The notes under the pieces: model-generated | Database searches by the model: none | Told to the model about the DNA's origin: nothing | What the model saw: only the letters and a program-made list of their open reading frames with translations | Program-made: the position numbers and the translations under genes | NCBI GenBank assembly: GCA_018842655.1 | Contig: JAGTWN010000004.1 | Coordinates: 2,790,001-2,854,000, forward strand | Length of the DNA stretch: 64,000 nt | DNA from: Candidatus Pantoea haifensis | Lineage (GTDB): Bacteria > Pseudomonadota > Gammaproteobacteria > Enterobacterales > Enterobacteriaceae | Direction: 5' to 3' | Shown here: positions 18,591 through 28,539 of the stretch, in pieces | Layout of the letters: every line of letters starts with the position of its first letter | How positions within the stretch are numbered: the first letter of the stretch is position 1

Positions 18591-19511
18591 ATGCGTACCC
18601 TGATTTTTGATACTGATATCGGTGTTGATGACGCTTTTGCGCTGGCCTATGCGGCACGCACGCAGCGTTTGCTGGGCATCACCACGGTTTTTGGCAACGT
18701 TGCTGTCGGTCAGGCGACAAAAAATGCGCGCCTGTTTTGCGAAAAAATAGCAATCAGAGTGCCGGTTTTTCGCGGTTGTTCACGCCCGCTGGCTCTCGCG
18801 CCGAGTGCACCCGCGAAGCTGCATGGTGAAGATGGTCTGGGTGATGTGTTTGAAAACCCCTACAGCGACCAGGCACCCGGCGCAGTGCAATTCATCATCG
18901 ATAGCGTGCGTGCGCAGCCACATGAGATCACGTTAGTGGCGATCGGCCCGTTGACCAATATCGCCAGCGCCATTAATCAGGCGCCGGATATTGTTTCGCT
19001 GGTGAAAGAGGTGGTGATTATGGGTGGTGCGTTTGGCACCGGGGGACATTCAGGCAACGTTACGCCATTCAGCGAATTTAATATGTGGAAAGATCCCCAC
19101 GCTGCCGATCAGGTGCTCTCATCAGCCCTGCCCATTGTACTGATACCTTTAGATGTCACACATAAAGTTCTGATCCGTCAGGAAGAAGTACAGCAGCTCA
19201 ACCAACCGGTACTGAGCGCCATCTGCCAACCCTATCTTGCCTACAGTCTGGCAAAAGAAGGGTTTGCAGGCATGGCGCTGCATGACACCCTGACCCTGTC
19301 ATGGCTCTGCATACCTGATGCCTTTACGCTGGCAGAAAGCCCGCTGCGCGTGATAACCGAAGGGATCGCCAGTGGTCAGACGGTGCGTAAACGCAGCGCG
19401 CTGGCATCACGTGAAGATGCGTTTCACGGCCTGCCTGCGCAGCGCATCGCCCTGGATGTGGATGCAGAAGCGGTGCGCACGCACTTCTTTTCTACGCTTG
19501 GCGCGGGATAA
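18591..19511 (+). CDS. Nucleoside hydrolase (inosine-uridine preferring family)
   Basis: 306 residues. The N-terminal FDTDIGVDDAFALAYA (Asp-rich Ca2+ site, family pattern DTD-G-DDA), VAIGPLTNIASAI, VVIMGGAFG and MALHDTLTL define the IUNH family, which cleaves the N-glycosidic bond of ribonucleosides in salvage. The His in ALHD is in the usual position for the active site. A weak GGAAAG site lies seven bases upstream. The gene is convergent with lgoD and is not part of that operon. Confidence 0.88.
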   Translation: MRTLIFDTDIGVDDAFALAYAARTQRLLGITTVFGNVAVGQATKNARLFCEKIAIRVPVFRGCSRPLALAPSAPAKLHGEDGLGDVFENPYSDQAPGAVQFIIDSVRAQPHEITLVAIGPLTNIASAINQAPDIVSLVKEVVIMGGAFGTGGHSGNVTPFSEFNMWKDPHAADQVLSSALPIVLIPLDVTHKVLIRQEEVQQLNQPVLSAICQPYLAYSLAKEGFAGMALHDTLTLSWLCIPDAFTLAESPLRVITEGIASGQTVRKRSALASREDAFHGLPAQRIALDVDAEAVRTHFFSTLGAG

Positions 19512-19540
19512 TCCCTATCGCAACAGCACGCGGTGTAGCC

Positions 19541-20568
19541 TTAGCGGTCAAAATAGATCACGCCTTTGATAAGTTCGCGATTATTGATGACCTGCGGCTC
19601 AAAGGTTTCCGCCAACGCTGAAAAGGCAAACTCCTGATTCAGCATGATGTCGGCGCGAAGCCTGCCGCTGGCCATGAGGGCGCGTACGCGATCAAAGTCT
19701 TCTCGCGTCGCATTCCGGCTGCCCATCAGCGTGGTTTCTTTTTATGAAACTCGGTGTCCGGGATCACCAAATCGCCTTTGTGCAGGCCCACGTAAACAAT
19801 GGTGCCGCCGTGACGCATCAAATTTACCGCGTTATTCATCGCTGCCGGACTGCCGGTGGCATCGATCACTTTCAGCGCCAGTCTGCCGTTGAACTGCTCA
19901 CGTAGCGCGTCATAAAAACCCTCATCAGCTGGATTCAGGGCCGCCAGACCTAACTTTTCACCAACGTGCTGGCGGCGAAACGCACTGGTATCTGCGACGA
20001 CGACTTTTGCGCCATTCGCAGCCGCAATTGCTGCCACGCCAAGACCAATCGGCCCTGCACCGACCACCAGCACATGTTCATCCGCCTCGATCCCAGCGCG
20101 CCGCACCGCATGAGCACTGATGGCGAACGGCTCAATCAGCGCAGCTGCTTCAGGCGCAACATCATCTACCGCTAACAGGTTGCTGGCTGGCACGCTGAGA
20201 TACTGGCAAAACCCACCATCCTGATGCACGCCGATAACTGAAATTTTCTCACAGCAGTTGGTCTTGCCACTCTGACAGGCATCGCAACGCTGACAGGAGA
20301 GATAAGGGATCAGCGCCACGCGTTGTCCCGGCTCGAAATCGCTGACATCGCTGCCGGTTGTCACGACTTCGCCGCAGAGTTCATGTCCCAGCACTCGTGG
20401 ATAGCTGAAGAAAGGTTGATTGCCTGCCCATGCATGGATATCGGTGCCACAAATGCCCGCCGTGAGAATTTTAATTAACGCCTCACCTGCAGCAGGTGTT
20501 GGTGTGTCGCGCGTGGTCCAGATCATTTTTCGTGGTTCGGCAAGGAGCAAAGTTTTCATTGTCGTCAT
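19541..20568 (-). CDS. lgoD: L-galactonate 5-dehydrogenase LgoD, frame interrupted in an A run
   Basis: Zinc-binding medium-chain dehydrogenase oxidising L-galactonate to D-tagaturonate. AGICGTDIHAWAGNQPFFSY, GHELCGEVV, the structural-zinc Cys cluster CQRCDACQSGKTNCC and the nucleotide-binding VVGAGPIGLG are all visible and closely match E. coli LgoD (YjjN). As read, the frame stops after TEFHKKKPR; the rest (MGSRNATREDFDRV to KGVIYF) is in another frame. Five T on the plus strand at 19739-19743 should be six (TEFHKKETTLMGSRNA). The restored length is 342 aa (E. coli 340). The ATG at 20568 has GGGAGA upstream. It is divergent from lgoR, its likely regulator. Confidence 0.85.
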
Positions 20569-20703
20569 GGTGATTCTCCCGTTGTCTTGCACGCAGTTAT
20601 GGCGAATCCCAGCAGAACAGCGGATTTAAGCTGCTGAAATTGTGAAGCGCGGCGATTTTTTGGGCTTTGAATGGTTTTTAATGAATAAAAAACCGGAGGC
20701 GGT

Positions 20704-21606
20704 ATGAGTCGAAGCCAGAATTTGCGTCACAACGTGATCAACCAAATGCTTGAAAGCATCACGCAGCGCCACATTCGTTCGCCGTTACCGCCACAGGCGG
20801 CATTAGCGGAGATGTTCAATATCAGCCGCACCACGGTGCGCCATACACTGCATTATCTGCATCAGCGGGGCGTGCTGGAAAAAGTTAACGAGACCTACGT
20901 CATTATTCGCGAGCCGACGGAAGAAGATGGGTTCAGCGCGCTGACGCCACCAATTGAGCAGCAGGCCAGCCAGTTTGAGCAGGCGTTTTTCAATATGATT
21001 AACCAGCGACAGCTTACTCCCGGCGATACCTTTAGCGAGCTGCAACTGGCGCAGCAGGTTAACGTCAGCCCGGTCGTGGTGCGTGAATTTCTGCTGCGTT
21101 TTATGCGCTATGACCTGCTGGAGCCGGTCAGACGCGGCCAGTGGAAAATGAAAAAATTCACCAAAGATTATGCTGAGAAGTTGTTTGAGCTGCGCGAGAT
21201 GCTGGAAACCCACGCTCTGAGCCGCTTCCTGAATTTGCCTGCCGATGATGAACGCTGGATCCAGGCACGCGATCTGCTGGATCGTCATCGATCGATGCGC
21301 GACACCATTGCCAGCAATTATCGCCACTTTGCCGCCCTGGATAAACAGATGCACTCGCTGATTTTATCCGCCGCAAACAATCCGTTTTTTAATCAGTCAC
21401 TGGAGATTATCTCGGTGATTTTTCACTCGCATTATCAATGGGATGAGAGCGATTTAAAACAGCGTAATATCGTGGCGCTGGAAGAACATATGGCCATTCT
21501 TACCGCTCTTATTGGTCGACAGGATGTGGATGCACTGTGCGCGCTGCATAACCATCTCGCCACGGCCAAAACGTCGATGGTGCGTTCGATCAGGCAGTAC
21601 AATTAA
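20704..21606 (+). CDS. lgoR: LgoR, GntR/FadR-family regulator of L-galactonate genes with two winged helices
   Basis: 300 residues. It begins like E. coli LgoR (YjjM): MSRSQNLRHNVINQMLESI. A first winged HTH (residues about 25-70: QAALAEMFNISRTTVRHTLH) is followed by a second GntR-type winged HTH (about 90-150: LTPGDTFSELQLAQQVNVSP). An all-helical FCD effector domain fills the rest (LFELREMLETH; Asp/His metal-site residues in AALDKQMHSLI and NIVALEEHMAIL). CGGAGG precedes the ATG. It sits between lgoD (divergent) and lgoT (same strand), as expected for a local regulator responding to the substrate. Confidence 0.87.
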   Translation: MSRSQNLRHNVINQMLESITQRHIRSPLPPQAALAEMFNISRTTVRHTLHYLHQRGVLEKVNETYVIIREPTEEDGFSALTPPIEQQASQFEQAFFNMINQRQLTPGDTFSELQLAQQVNVSPVVVREFLLRFMRYDLLEPVRRGQWKMKKFTKDYAEKLFELREMLETHALSRFLNLPADDERWIQARDLLDRHRSMRDTIASNYRHFAALDKQMHSLILSAANNPFFNQSLEIISVIFHSHYQWDESDLKQRNIVALEEHMAILTALIGRQDVDALCALHNHLATAKTSMVRSIRQYN

Positions 21607-21777
21607 AAACCGATTAAAAACCACAAAGCATTAGCTTCCGCACGAATCAGATACATCTTTGCAACATCGTCATATCTTTGCTTCTAGTCTCGACTGCAAC
21701 GTCATGGCGGCCCTTTTTACCGCCACGCGACACTGACTTTCACCATAACGATAAGTACCCAGTTTCGGGAGGTTGCA

Positions 21778-23127
21778 ATGAGCAATACATCGGTTACCGG
21801 CCGCGATACCTCGCCCAACGAGCCAGCGGGTCAGGATTACATCCCGATGCGCAGTGACGTGGTGCGTTCGCCACGCATCCGCAAAATTCAGATAACAGCC
21901 ATGCTGCTGTTACTGTTCGCTGCCATCATCAACTATCTCGATCGCAGTTCGCTTTCTGTGGCTAACATGACGATACGTGAAGAGATGGGGCTGAACGCAA
22001 CAGAAATTGGCGTACTGCTGTCGGCGTTCTCGCTGGCATATGGACTGGCGCAGCTACCGTGCGGCGCACTGCTGGACCGCAAAGGCCCACGCATTATGTT
22101 AGGCATTGGCATGTTCTTCTGGTCGCTGTTTCAGGCAGCGTCTGGCCTGGTGCACAATTTCACCCAGTTTGTATTAGTGCGTATCGGTCTCGGCATTGGC
22201 GAAGCCCCCATGAACCCGTGCGGCGTAAAAGTGATCAACGACTGGTTCAACATCAAAGATCGCGGCATGCCAATGGGGATGTTCAACGCCGCCTCGATGA
22301 TTGGCCTGTCAGTTGCCCCGCCTATTCTTGCGGCAATGATGCTGGTTCTGGGCTGGCGCGGTATGTTCGTCACCATCGGGATTCTGGGTATTTTCCTCGC
22401 CATCGGCTGGTACATGATTTATCGCGACCGTGATAACAGCAAACTGAGCGCAGAGGAGATCCATTATCTGCAAGCAGGCAGCGTGGCCTCTCGTAAAGAA
22501 CCGATCAGCTTCAAAGCGTGGCGCGGTTTGTTCAAACAGCGCACCATGTGGGGCATGATGATTGGCTTCAGCGGCATCAACTACACCGCATGGTTGTATA
22601 TCGCCTGGCTGCCGGGTTATCTGCAATCAACCTATAACCTGGATCTGAAAAGCACCGGTCTGCTGGCAGCGATTCCTTTCCTGTTCGGTGCAGCAGGCAT
22701 GTTGTTAAACGGTTATGTGGTCGATTCGCTGGTACGTCGCGGCTTTGACGCAGTGAAAACCCGTAAAGTATGCATCGTCAGCGGCATGGTGCTGTCAGCC
22801 GCCTTCACCGCGATTGTGACCCGCGCCACGGAAACCACCAGTGCAGTAACGCTGATCGGTATGGCGCTGTTCTGTATCCACTTCGCCGGTACTTCATGCT
22901 GGGGCCTGATCCACGCTAACGTTACGGCACGTATGACAGCATCAGTCGGCAGTATACAGAACTTTGCCAGCTTCATTTTTGCCTCATTCGCGCCGGTGAT
23001 TACCGGTTGGGTTCTCGATACCACCAAATCATTTAGCCTGGCGCTGATGATTTGTGCCTGCGTGACCCTGGTGGGCGCACTGGCGTACCTGGTGCTGGTG
23101 CGTAAACCCATTACCGACGGTGATTGA
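21778..23127 (+). CDS. lgoT: LgoT, L-galactonate MFS transporter
   Basis: 449 residues, 12 membrane segments, anion:cation symporter family. The soluble N-terminus (SVTGRDTSPN...DYIPMRSDVV), INYLDRSSLSVANMTIREE, CGALLDRKGPRIMLG and the stretch GEAPMNPCGVKVINDWFNIK match E. coli LgoT (YjjL) closely. It imports L-galactonate for LgoD. GGGAGG lies six bases before the ATG. A 171-bp gap separates it from lgoR, so it may have its own promoter. Confidence 0.9.
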   Translation: MSNTSVTGRDTSPNEPAGQDYIPMRSDVVRSPRIRKIQITAMLLLLFAAIINYLDRSSLSVANMTIREEMGLNATEIGVLLSAFSLAYGLAQLPCGALLDRKGPRIMLGIGMFFWSLFQAASGLVHNFTQFVLVRIGLGIGEAPMNPCGVKVINDWFNIKDRGMPMGMFNAASMIGLSVAPPILAAMMLVLGWRGMFVTIGILGIFLAIGWYMIYRDRDNSKLSAEEIHYLQAGSVASRKEPISFKAWRGLFKQRTMWGMMIGFSGINYTAWLYIAWLPGYLQSTYNLDLKSTGLLAAIPFLFGAAGMLLNGYVVDSLVRRGFDAVKTRKVCIVSGMVLSAAFTAIVTRATETTSAVTLIGMALFCIHFAGTSCWGLIHANVTARMTASVGSIQNFASFIFASFAPVITGWVLDTTKSFSLALMICACVTLVGALAYLVLVRKPITDGD

Positions 23128-23148
23128 TCCCTCTCTGACGGCGCTGCC

Positions 23149-24539
23149 TCAGTTCAGCGCCGTCAATGTCACACCATACCGCACGCCGTAACGCTGAATA
23201 CCCGCAATTACTTTTTCTACGTTGAGTGGCGGCGGAGGCGGCAACAGCGGCGCACGCTCGCGTAAGGCTGTATCAAATCGCGCCAGCGTAGCGAAATCAC
23301 GCGGAAAACGTTCGGTATCCACACCCACGAAATCCCCCTTTTCTTTGGCAAAATTCAACAGCTCCTGCCAGCGCGAGATCGCTGCCAGACCAATACTGTC
23401 GGTGCCGTGCGAAAACAGCATCATGTCAATATTACGGAACGGCGGCTGCTTTTCGAGGAATCGTTGCAATGTCGCCGCCGACGGTGAGGTGCAAAATATC
23501 AGCCAGAAGGGAATGGCGTGCTGGCGCATGGTGCACCACGGATCCATTAACAGAAAGCTGTCTACCGTCAGGCGCGTCGGTAAAATGCCCGCCGCCAGAT
23601 ACCAGTCACGATAAATTTCCGCAACAACAAAGCTAAGCGCCTCAGGATCTTCATAACGGATCTCCATCAGCCTCAACCCCTGCGACGTCGCCAGATTTTT
23701 CAGCGGTGGGATCAGATACTCATCCAGCCCCCACTCCGCTTCCGGCACCGTGTCGGTAATGGCGGGCGGATCCCATCGTTTACGTTCAATACCATAATGC
23801 GCCAGATAGCTAGCCACGCGCGGCCCACCTTGCATATACTCTTTTTCCGTCGCGCCACCTAACGCCCCAAACTGGAAAAAGAGCGGTCGCTGGTGCGGGT
23901 GACAGGCCACTGACGTGTGCAGTGGGTAATAAACAGCGTGGCTTTCTCCGGCAGGCTCCCCATCAAAAACTCGTTAAACGCCAGGGGCAACCCACGTAAT
24001 TTCAGCCGGTAATAGCTCATCTGATCGAGCATCAGACGGTCCTGATTAGGATCCTGCATATGATGCACCGCCAGTTGAGGCCAGGCGGCCAAAAGAGCAG
24101 CCGCCACCTGCTTGCCCTGCTCAAATCCGGCTTGCGCATCGTCAGGATCGTTATTCAGTGCCCGCACCGGACAAAGAAAGGTTTGCGGTAGCCACGGCAC
24201 ACCCATTGCGGCTGCCAGATGCGTGATCGCCCCGTTTGAGGAGCCAATAAACGCCGCCGGATAGGATTGCTGCGGGTACTCACTCACCATCCACTCCGCA
24301 ATGCCTTCAATATCCAGATTGCCTGCCTGGTTTTCGTTGATGCCTTCCGCCATACCGCCAATGGCATAGCCCCATTCGCGTAGCCGCGTTGGCAGCTTGT
24401 TGAGTGAAGGCAGCAGACGATCCAGCGTCGGCGACTGGCTGGGACTGTCAAAGGGACGATCGTGTAACGCATGGGCCAGTGCAACCAGCATTGCAGCGGA
24501 AGAGTCGAAGCGGGCAATACCTTTTGGCGGTTTACTCAT
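23149..24539 (-). CDS. Alpha/beta-hydrolase-like protein of unknown function, frame interrupted in an A run
   Basis: N-terminal half: MSKPPKGIARFDSSAAML..., with FIGSSNGAI resembling a nucleophile elbow (G-S-S-N-G) at about residue 105. The C-terminal half, rich in aromatic residues, is in another frame. They meet at five A on the plus strand (23876-23880). Six would join TRTSDRS to FFQFGALGGATEKEYM and give 463 residues. I do not recognise the C-terminal half. The ATG at 24539 follows AGGAGA and overlaps the end of the upstream alpha/beta hydrolase by 8 bp, so the two are co-translated and probably act together. Confidence 0.65.
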
Positions 24540-25452
24540 GATGATTCTCCTGCTGAATGCGCGCCAGGAAGGGGCGAATGGCGCGACAAAAACTCCAGGG
24601 ATAAACATAATGCAGCGTATGGGTGCCGCCGCGCAGGGTAATGGTTTCACCGTTGGCTAACAAGGCGGCGAGTTCCTCAAACCAGCGCGCCGGAGAGACC
24701 GGATCGCGTGAACCGCGTAACAGTAAGGTCGGTGCAGTGACGTAAATCAGGCGACGCTCAATGCGGTCGCGCATCATGGCGCGCATGGTGCCAAAAGCAC
24801 GCCACAAACCCGCCTTCGCGTAATCAATTTGCGTCAGTTTTTTTGGTGAGCGATGAGCTTCCAGCCGTCCGTTGCGCCAGTCTCGCCACATCTGACGCGG
24901 CAGGCTGCGTGCATGGCGGTCAATGGTCGGGCCTTGCAACACTAATCCAGCGACCGCTTCAGGATATTTGACTGCTAATGCCGCCAGAATCTGACAGCCG
25001 AATGAGTTACCGATCCAGATGGCACGCTGAAAATGGTTGTGTTGCAGCCACAGCCACAGGGCTTCCGCCAGCTCATCAACCGAAAGTATCGGCGCTTTTG
25101 CCGGTAACGCGCTGGCCCCAAAGCCGGGCAAATCAGGGACCAGAACGTGATAATCACGACTCAGTGCCAGTGCCAGCTCTTCCATTGAGCGGCCCGACAT
25201 CACCAGACCGTGGACCAATACCACCGGTAAACCGCGCGTTTCGTTCGGCGTCACGCGTGTAAAAATGCGCCAGTCGCCTATCTGCTGGTAATAACCGGCC
25301 AGGCCAGCCTGATGACTGCGTGGCGATACCGGTGGGGTTTGCCTGAGCTGTTGCCACTTTTTCATGCCCCACACCACAGCTGCCGCCCCAAGGCCAATGC
25401 CGGCCACCAGTGCTACTTGCTTGCGTCGCTTACTCTGAATCGTTCGTCTCAT
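24532..25452 (-). CDS. Membrane-anchored alpha/beta hydrolase
   Basis: 306 residues. A basic start (MRRTIQSKRRKQ) and one hydrophobic segment (residues about 12-29) suggest an inner-membrane anchor. The hydrolase domain has VVLVHGLVMSGRSM (oxyanion loop), WIGNSFGCQ (nucleophile Ser about 145), an Asp in GSRDPVSPAR and a His in GGTHTLHYVYP. AGGAGCAACGG precedes the ATG. The next gene (23149-24539) begins inside its last codons. The substrate is unknown. Confidence 0.82.
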   Translation of the reverse strand: MRRTIQSKRRKQVALVAGIGLGAAAVVWGMKKWQQLRQTPPVSPRSHQAGLAGYYQQIGDWRIFTRVTPNETRGLPVVLVHGLVMSGRSMEELALALSRDYHVLVPDLPGFGASALPAKAPILSVDELAEALWLWLQHNHFQRAIWIGNSFGCQILAALAVKYPEAVAGLVLQGPTIDRHARSLPRQMWRDWRNGRLEAHRSPKKLTQIDYAKAGLWRAFGTMRAMMRDRIERRLIYVTAPTLLLRGSRDPVSPARWFEELAALLANGETITLRGGTHTLHYVYPWSFCRAIRPFLARIQQENHHE

Positions 25453-25646
25453 CCGTTGCTCCTGTTCAGACGGTGTATTTCAGTGTAGGACGGGATTTAA
25501 CGGCAGGCGGGTAATCAGATTAAGGGGATAACAGATTGCAGCAGCGCGCAGCAAAAATGCTTTACGATTCAAGGTGAGGTTAACCGCTACGGTGGCGGCT
25601 GAATCACAACCGCCTGCGTGGTTTTTGTCCGATACGGCGCAACGTG

Positions 25647-26483
25647 TCAGGAAAGGGTATTCCTGAGTCGGCCAATTTTTTCAATTTCGACTTCAACAAC
25701 GTCGCCGCTAAACATAAACAGTGGCGGTGTGCGCTTCTTACCGACACCACCCGGCGAGCCAGTGATAATAACGTCACCAGGCGACAGCGGACTGAATGCC
25801 GAGATATATTCAATAATCTTTGCCACTGAATGCACCATGCTGCCGGTGTTATCGTTTTGCACTTCACGATCGTTAAGAAAGGTTTTAATCGCCAGCTGCT
25901 GTGGGTCGGCAATCTCATCTGCCGTGGTCATCCATGGACCGAACCCACCGGTCTGCGGCCAGTTCTTCCCGGCGGTAAACCAGGTAAACTGCATGTCACG
26001 CACCGTGGCATCCATAAAGCAGCTGTAACCCGCCACCACATCTAACGCATCTTCTGCTGTTATCTGGTGCGCCGCTTTACCAATAATGACGGCCAGCTCG
26101 CCTTCGTAATCAAACTCCTGCGTGGTAGCTGGCTTAAGAAGCGGCTGCTCGTGTCCTGTCAGTGAATCGGCAAAACGGATAAACAGCGTTGGCGCTTCAA
26201 GGGTTTCAGCAAACTCTTTACGCTTATCCGCATAGTTCATGCCGACACAAAATACTTTACCGGGATTTTCAATGACGGGCAGGAAGCGCAGTGCTGAAAA
26301 GGCGTAATCGACGGGCATAGCACGAAACGCATTCAGATCCGCCAGTGACGAGCGGGTGAGGAAAGTTTTTAGGTCAGGAGACTCTGCACCAAAGCGCAAA
26401 CCGAGATCGATCACGCCATTTTCCCGCACAATACCAAAACTTTTTCTTTCCTGGTCAGGAAGATAAAAACTGCAAAGCTGCAT
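25647..26483 (-). CDS. Fumarylacetoacetate hydrolase (FAH) family protein
   Basis: 278 residues. FCVGMNYADKRKEFAE, FDYEGELAVIIGK (Glu metal ligands), DATVRDMQ, GPWMTTADEI and DVIITGSPGGVG are the standard FAH-family blocks. The metal ligands and the mobile-lid His/Glu pattern suggest a catalytically competent decarboxylase, hydratase or hydrolase acting on a 2-oxo acid such as an acylpyruvate. The exact substrate cannot be assigned. It is monocistronic, with about 194 bp to the next gene. Confidence 0.85.
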   Translation of the reverse strand: MQLCSFYLPDQERKSFGIVRENGVIDLGLRFGAESPDLKTFLTRSSLADLNAFRAMPVDYAFSALRFLPVIENPGKVFCVGMNYADKRKEFAETLEAPTLFIRFADSLTGHEQPLLKPATTQEFDYEGELAVIIGKAAHQITAEDALDVVAGYSCFMDATVRDMQFTWFTAGKNWPQTGGFGPWMTTADEIADPQQLAIKTFLNDREVQNDNTGSMVHSVAKIIEYISAFSPLSPGDVIITGSPGGVGKKRTPPLFMFSGDVVEVEIEKIGRLRNTLS

Positions 26484-26667
26484 TACGGCCTCGTTATTAT
26501 AGAATTTCGCGCGCAGGGTAACAAAAGATGAGCTGAAAATCGTACACAGTTCTGCTTATCGTAGGTTCAGGCGCTGAAAAGGATGTTGCTGGCAGGCAGG
26601 GCGGAGAGAAAGTGATAATCACCGGTCGATCCCTGACCGCGATTATCGAGGGTTTCTTGCGGGATGC

Positions 26668-26745
26668 TTAATTTAATGCACCCGGCGGTACGTGTTTGAA
26701 AGTCTCAACGTATGCGCGGAACACGTACTTCATAAAGCGTTTCAT
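26668..26745 (-). CDS. azuC: AzuC-like 25-residue small protein
   Basis: The ORF starts at an ATG at 26745 with AGGTGAG just upstream. It encodes 25 residues beginning MKRFMKYVFRAY and containing ETFKHVPPGALN. E. coli AzuC (28 aa, amphipathic, membrane-associated, encoded in the dual-function AzuCR RNA) ends in a closely similar KTFKDVPPG block, so I assign it as an AzuC homologue. AzuC is reported to bind GlpD and affect carbon metabolism. The identification rests on recall of a very short sequence. It lies in a 378-bp gap between mntP and the FAH gene, which otherwise looks non-coding. Confidence 0.65.
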   Translation of the reverse strand: MKRFMKYVFRAYVETFKHVPPGALN

Positions 26746-26861
26746 GTCTCACCTGATTCAAAATTTGTTGAAGAAATACGCGAAAAGTATAGCTTCCAGC
26801 CGTTTTACAGGCAATAAATTTTGAAGTAGATCACAAAACGCGGCTTTTAACTTCTCTGTGC

Positions 26862-27434
26862 TCAGTTGAACAACTCAAGGTGCTGTATCAGAATGGTGGA
26901 GCCTACGGCAATTAATACTAAGCCGCCCAGGATCTCGGCCCATTTTCCAAGAACCGGGCCAATGAAACGCCCAACCAGCACGCCGGTCGTGGCCATTATG
27001 GTTGTGGCTGCGCCAATAGTTAATGCGGTGGCAATGATGTTGACCTGTAAAAAGGCCAGGCCGACGCCTACTGCCAGCGCATCAAGGCTGGTCGCTACGG
27101 CAGTAGTAGCCAGTACCATAAAACCGTGTCGTTGCGGTGCTTCACAGGGTTCGGCTGAGGTCTGACGAAAACCTTCCATCATCATACGTCCGCCGAGAAA
27201 GGCCAACAGGATAAAGGCAACCCAGTGATCCCACGCCATGATGTAGCGGCTGGCAGCCAGGCCGATAGCCCAGCCAATGAGTGGCGTTAAAGCTTCAATG
27301 CAGCCAAAAATCAGACCGGTACGCAATGCTTCTTTAAAACCTGGACGATGCAGCGTCGCACCTTTGCCGAGTGCAGCGGCGAAAGCATCCATGGACATAC
27401 CCAAAGCAAGAATGAGCGTGGCGATAAAAGTCAT
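26862..27434 (-). CDS. mntP: Manganese efflux pump MntP
   Basis: 190 residues with six membrane helices and an internal repeat. [16 protein letters not shown] (helix 1) and ATSLDAMAV-like [15 protein letters not shown] (helix 4) carry the Asp residues of the DUF204 metal path, and EALTPLIGW and [11 protein letters not shown] also match E. coli MntP (YebN). It exports Mn2+ from the cytoplasm. The start at 27434 ([12 protein letters not shown]) is chosen by alignment; a longer in-frame start exists. No convincing yybP-ykoY riboswitch was found upstream. Confidence 0.92.
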   Translation of the reverse strand: MTFIATLILALGMSMDAFAAALGKGATLHRPGFKEALRTGLIFGCIEALTPLIGWAIGLAASRYIMAWDHWVAFILLAFLGGRMMMEGFRQTSAEPCEAPQRHGFMVLATTAVATSLDALAVGVGLAFLQVNIIATALTIGAATTIMATTGVLVGRFIGPVLGKWAEILGGLVLIAVGSTILIQHLELFN

Positions 27435-27749
27435 GATTTCTACTGTTGCGGTAAAAAAGCCAGCGTTCACGCTGATTTCACCACACATTTTGTTCAGTAA
27501 TGAAAAAGTGCGCGCAGTCTAGCACGCATCCCTGCATATAAAAAGACAGTAAAATCAGGGCTTTAAGTATAGCAAAGGCTATAACTTTTCCTTTGCGCCA
27601 GGCTTTTGCGCTAAGTTAATGGTGTTAAAGCGTTTTCTCCAGCCGCTCCTGCTTCATCAAACGCCGTTTTAACCTCTTTTACCGCCTGGCATTGAACCAC
27701 ATGGCAGATTACCGGAAAATGCCGGGCTGAAATTGAGGAAACGCCTGTC

Positions 27750-27992
27750 ATGAATAACCCATTTGAAACGCTCATTATCCCTGGCGGCATTTTGCTGCTT
27801 GGCTTTCTTTCTGCCCTGCTCCTGCCCGCGCCCGCGTTCGGTATCAACCTGGCCCAGCATCTCATGGAGATATTCCATTTTCAGGATCTCAGCCAGCTCT
27901 ATACCGTGGTTTTTTGCGTGTGGTTTTTACTGTTAGGCGCAGTGGAATTCTTTGTCATTCGCTTTATCTGGCGTCGCTGGTTCAGCGTTTAA
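27750..27992 (+). CDS. Small two-helix membrane protein of unknown function
   Basis: 80 residues with two hydrophobic segments (about 9-30 and 48-70) and a basic C-terminus (IRFIWRRW), so probably an inner-membrane hairpin with the end in the cytoplasm. GAGGAAA lies upstream of the ATG. It may belong to a small enterobacterial membrane family (DUF1158-like), but I am not sure. Confidence 0.65.
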   Translation: MNNPFETLIIPGGILLLGFLSALLLPAPAFGINLAQHLMEIFHFQDLSQLYTVVFCVWFLLLGAVEFFVIRFIWRRWFSV

Positions 27993-28539
27993 GCTTGCGA
28001 TGAAACGCGACATCACTCGCGTCCAGCGATAACAAAGCATGATGGCTGCGCACTTGCGCAGCCTATCCAAACATCACAAATTTGTAACATTACCTTTACA
28101 GTAGCGTGATTTACATCACGTAACCAAAAAAATCTACAATTCCTCAACTCTATTTTAACACATTAAAATCAATCACTTAAACAGACAGACCGATCTTCAC
28201 GTGCGTTTTCAGGTAAATTTGGTCAAATCATCCCTGTAACATTTCCCGTCACTAACTTACTGAGTTAACAATAAAAAATCACTTATACCTTGTCTGCTAT
28301 GATGATTAATTCTTATGCTGAATCATTTCTGCATTTAAAAAATAAACAAATGTTTAATTCAGATGCGAGAATGTTATATTCGCAAGACAAAGCATAACGT
28401 GCAGTTAACCGTTATTACCGCTTTAACCTATACCTGAGTCTTAACCTTTGAGAGATAGCGCAACGCGCCGAAAGAAGCGTGTCTATTTCGCCTGCAAACC
28501 TGTTGAGCTTCAGGTCAACAGAAGAGGAGATGTCGCCTC
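27993..28539 (+). promoter_or_regulatory. Long AT-rich regulatory region before mqo
   Basis: 547 bp without a gene, unusually AT-rich for this window. It holds a CRP-type palindrome at 28105-28120, several GTTAA/TTAAC repeats that could be ArcA-type sites, and a TATGAT box near 28300 that may be a -10. A GAGGAG lies before the mqo start. These elements fit carbon and respiratory control of a TCA-cycle enzyme, but assignment is by eye. Confidence 0.4.
28105..28120. promoter_or_regulatory. Candidate CRP-binding site
   Basis: GTGATTTACATCAC has both half-sites (GTGA-N6-TCAC) of the CRP consensus. It is more than 400 bp from the mqo start, so the regulated promoter is not certain. Confidence 0.4.

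Noticed and set aside
27435-27749. Possible yybP-ykoY manganese riboswitch upstream of mntP
   Set aside because: The expected conserved loops were not found by eye; a covariance-model search would be needed to be certain.
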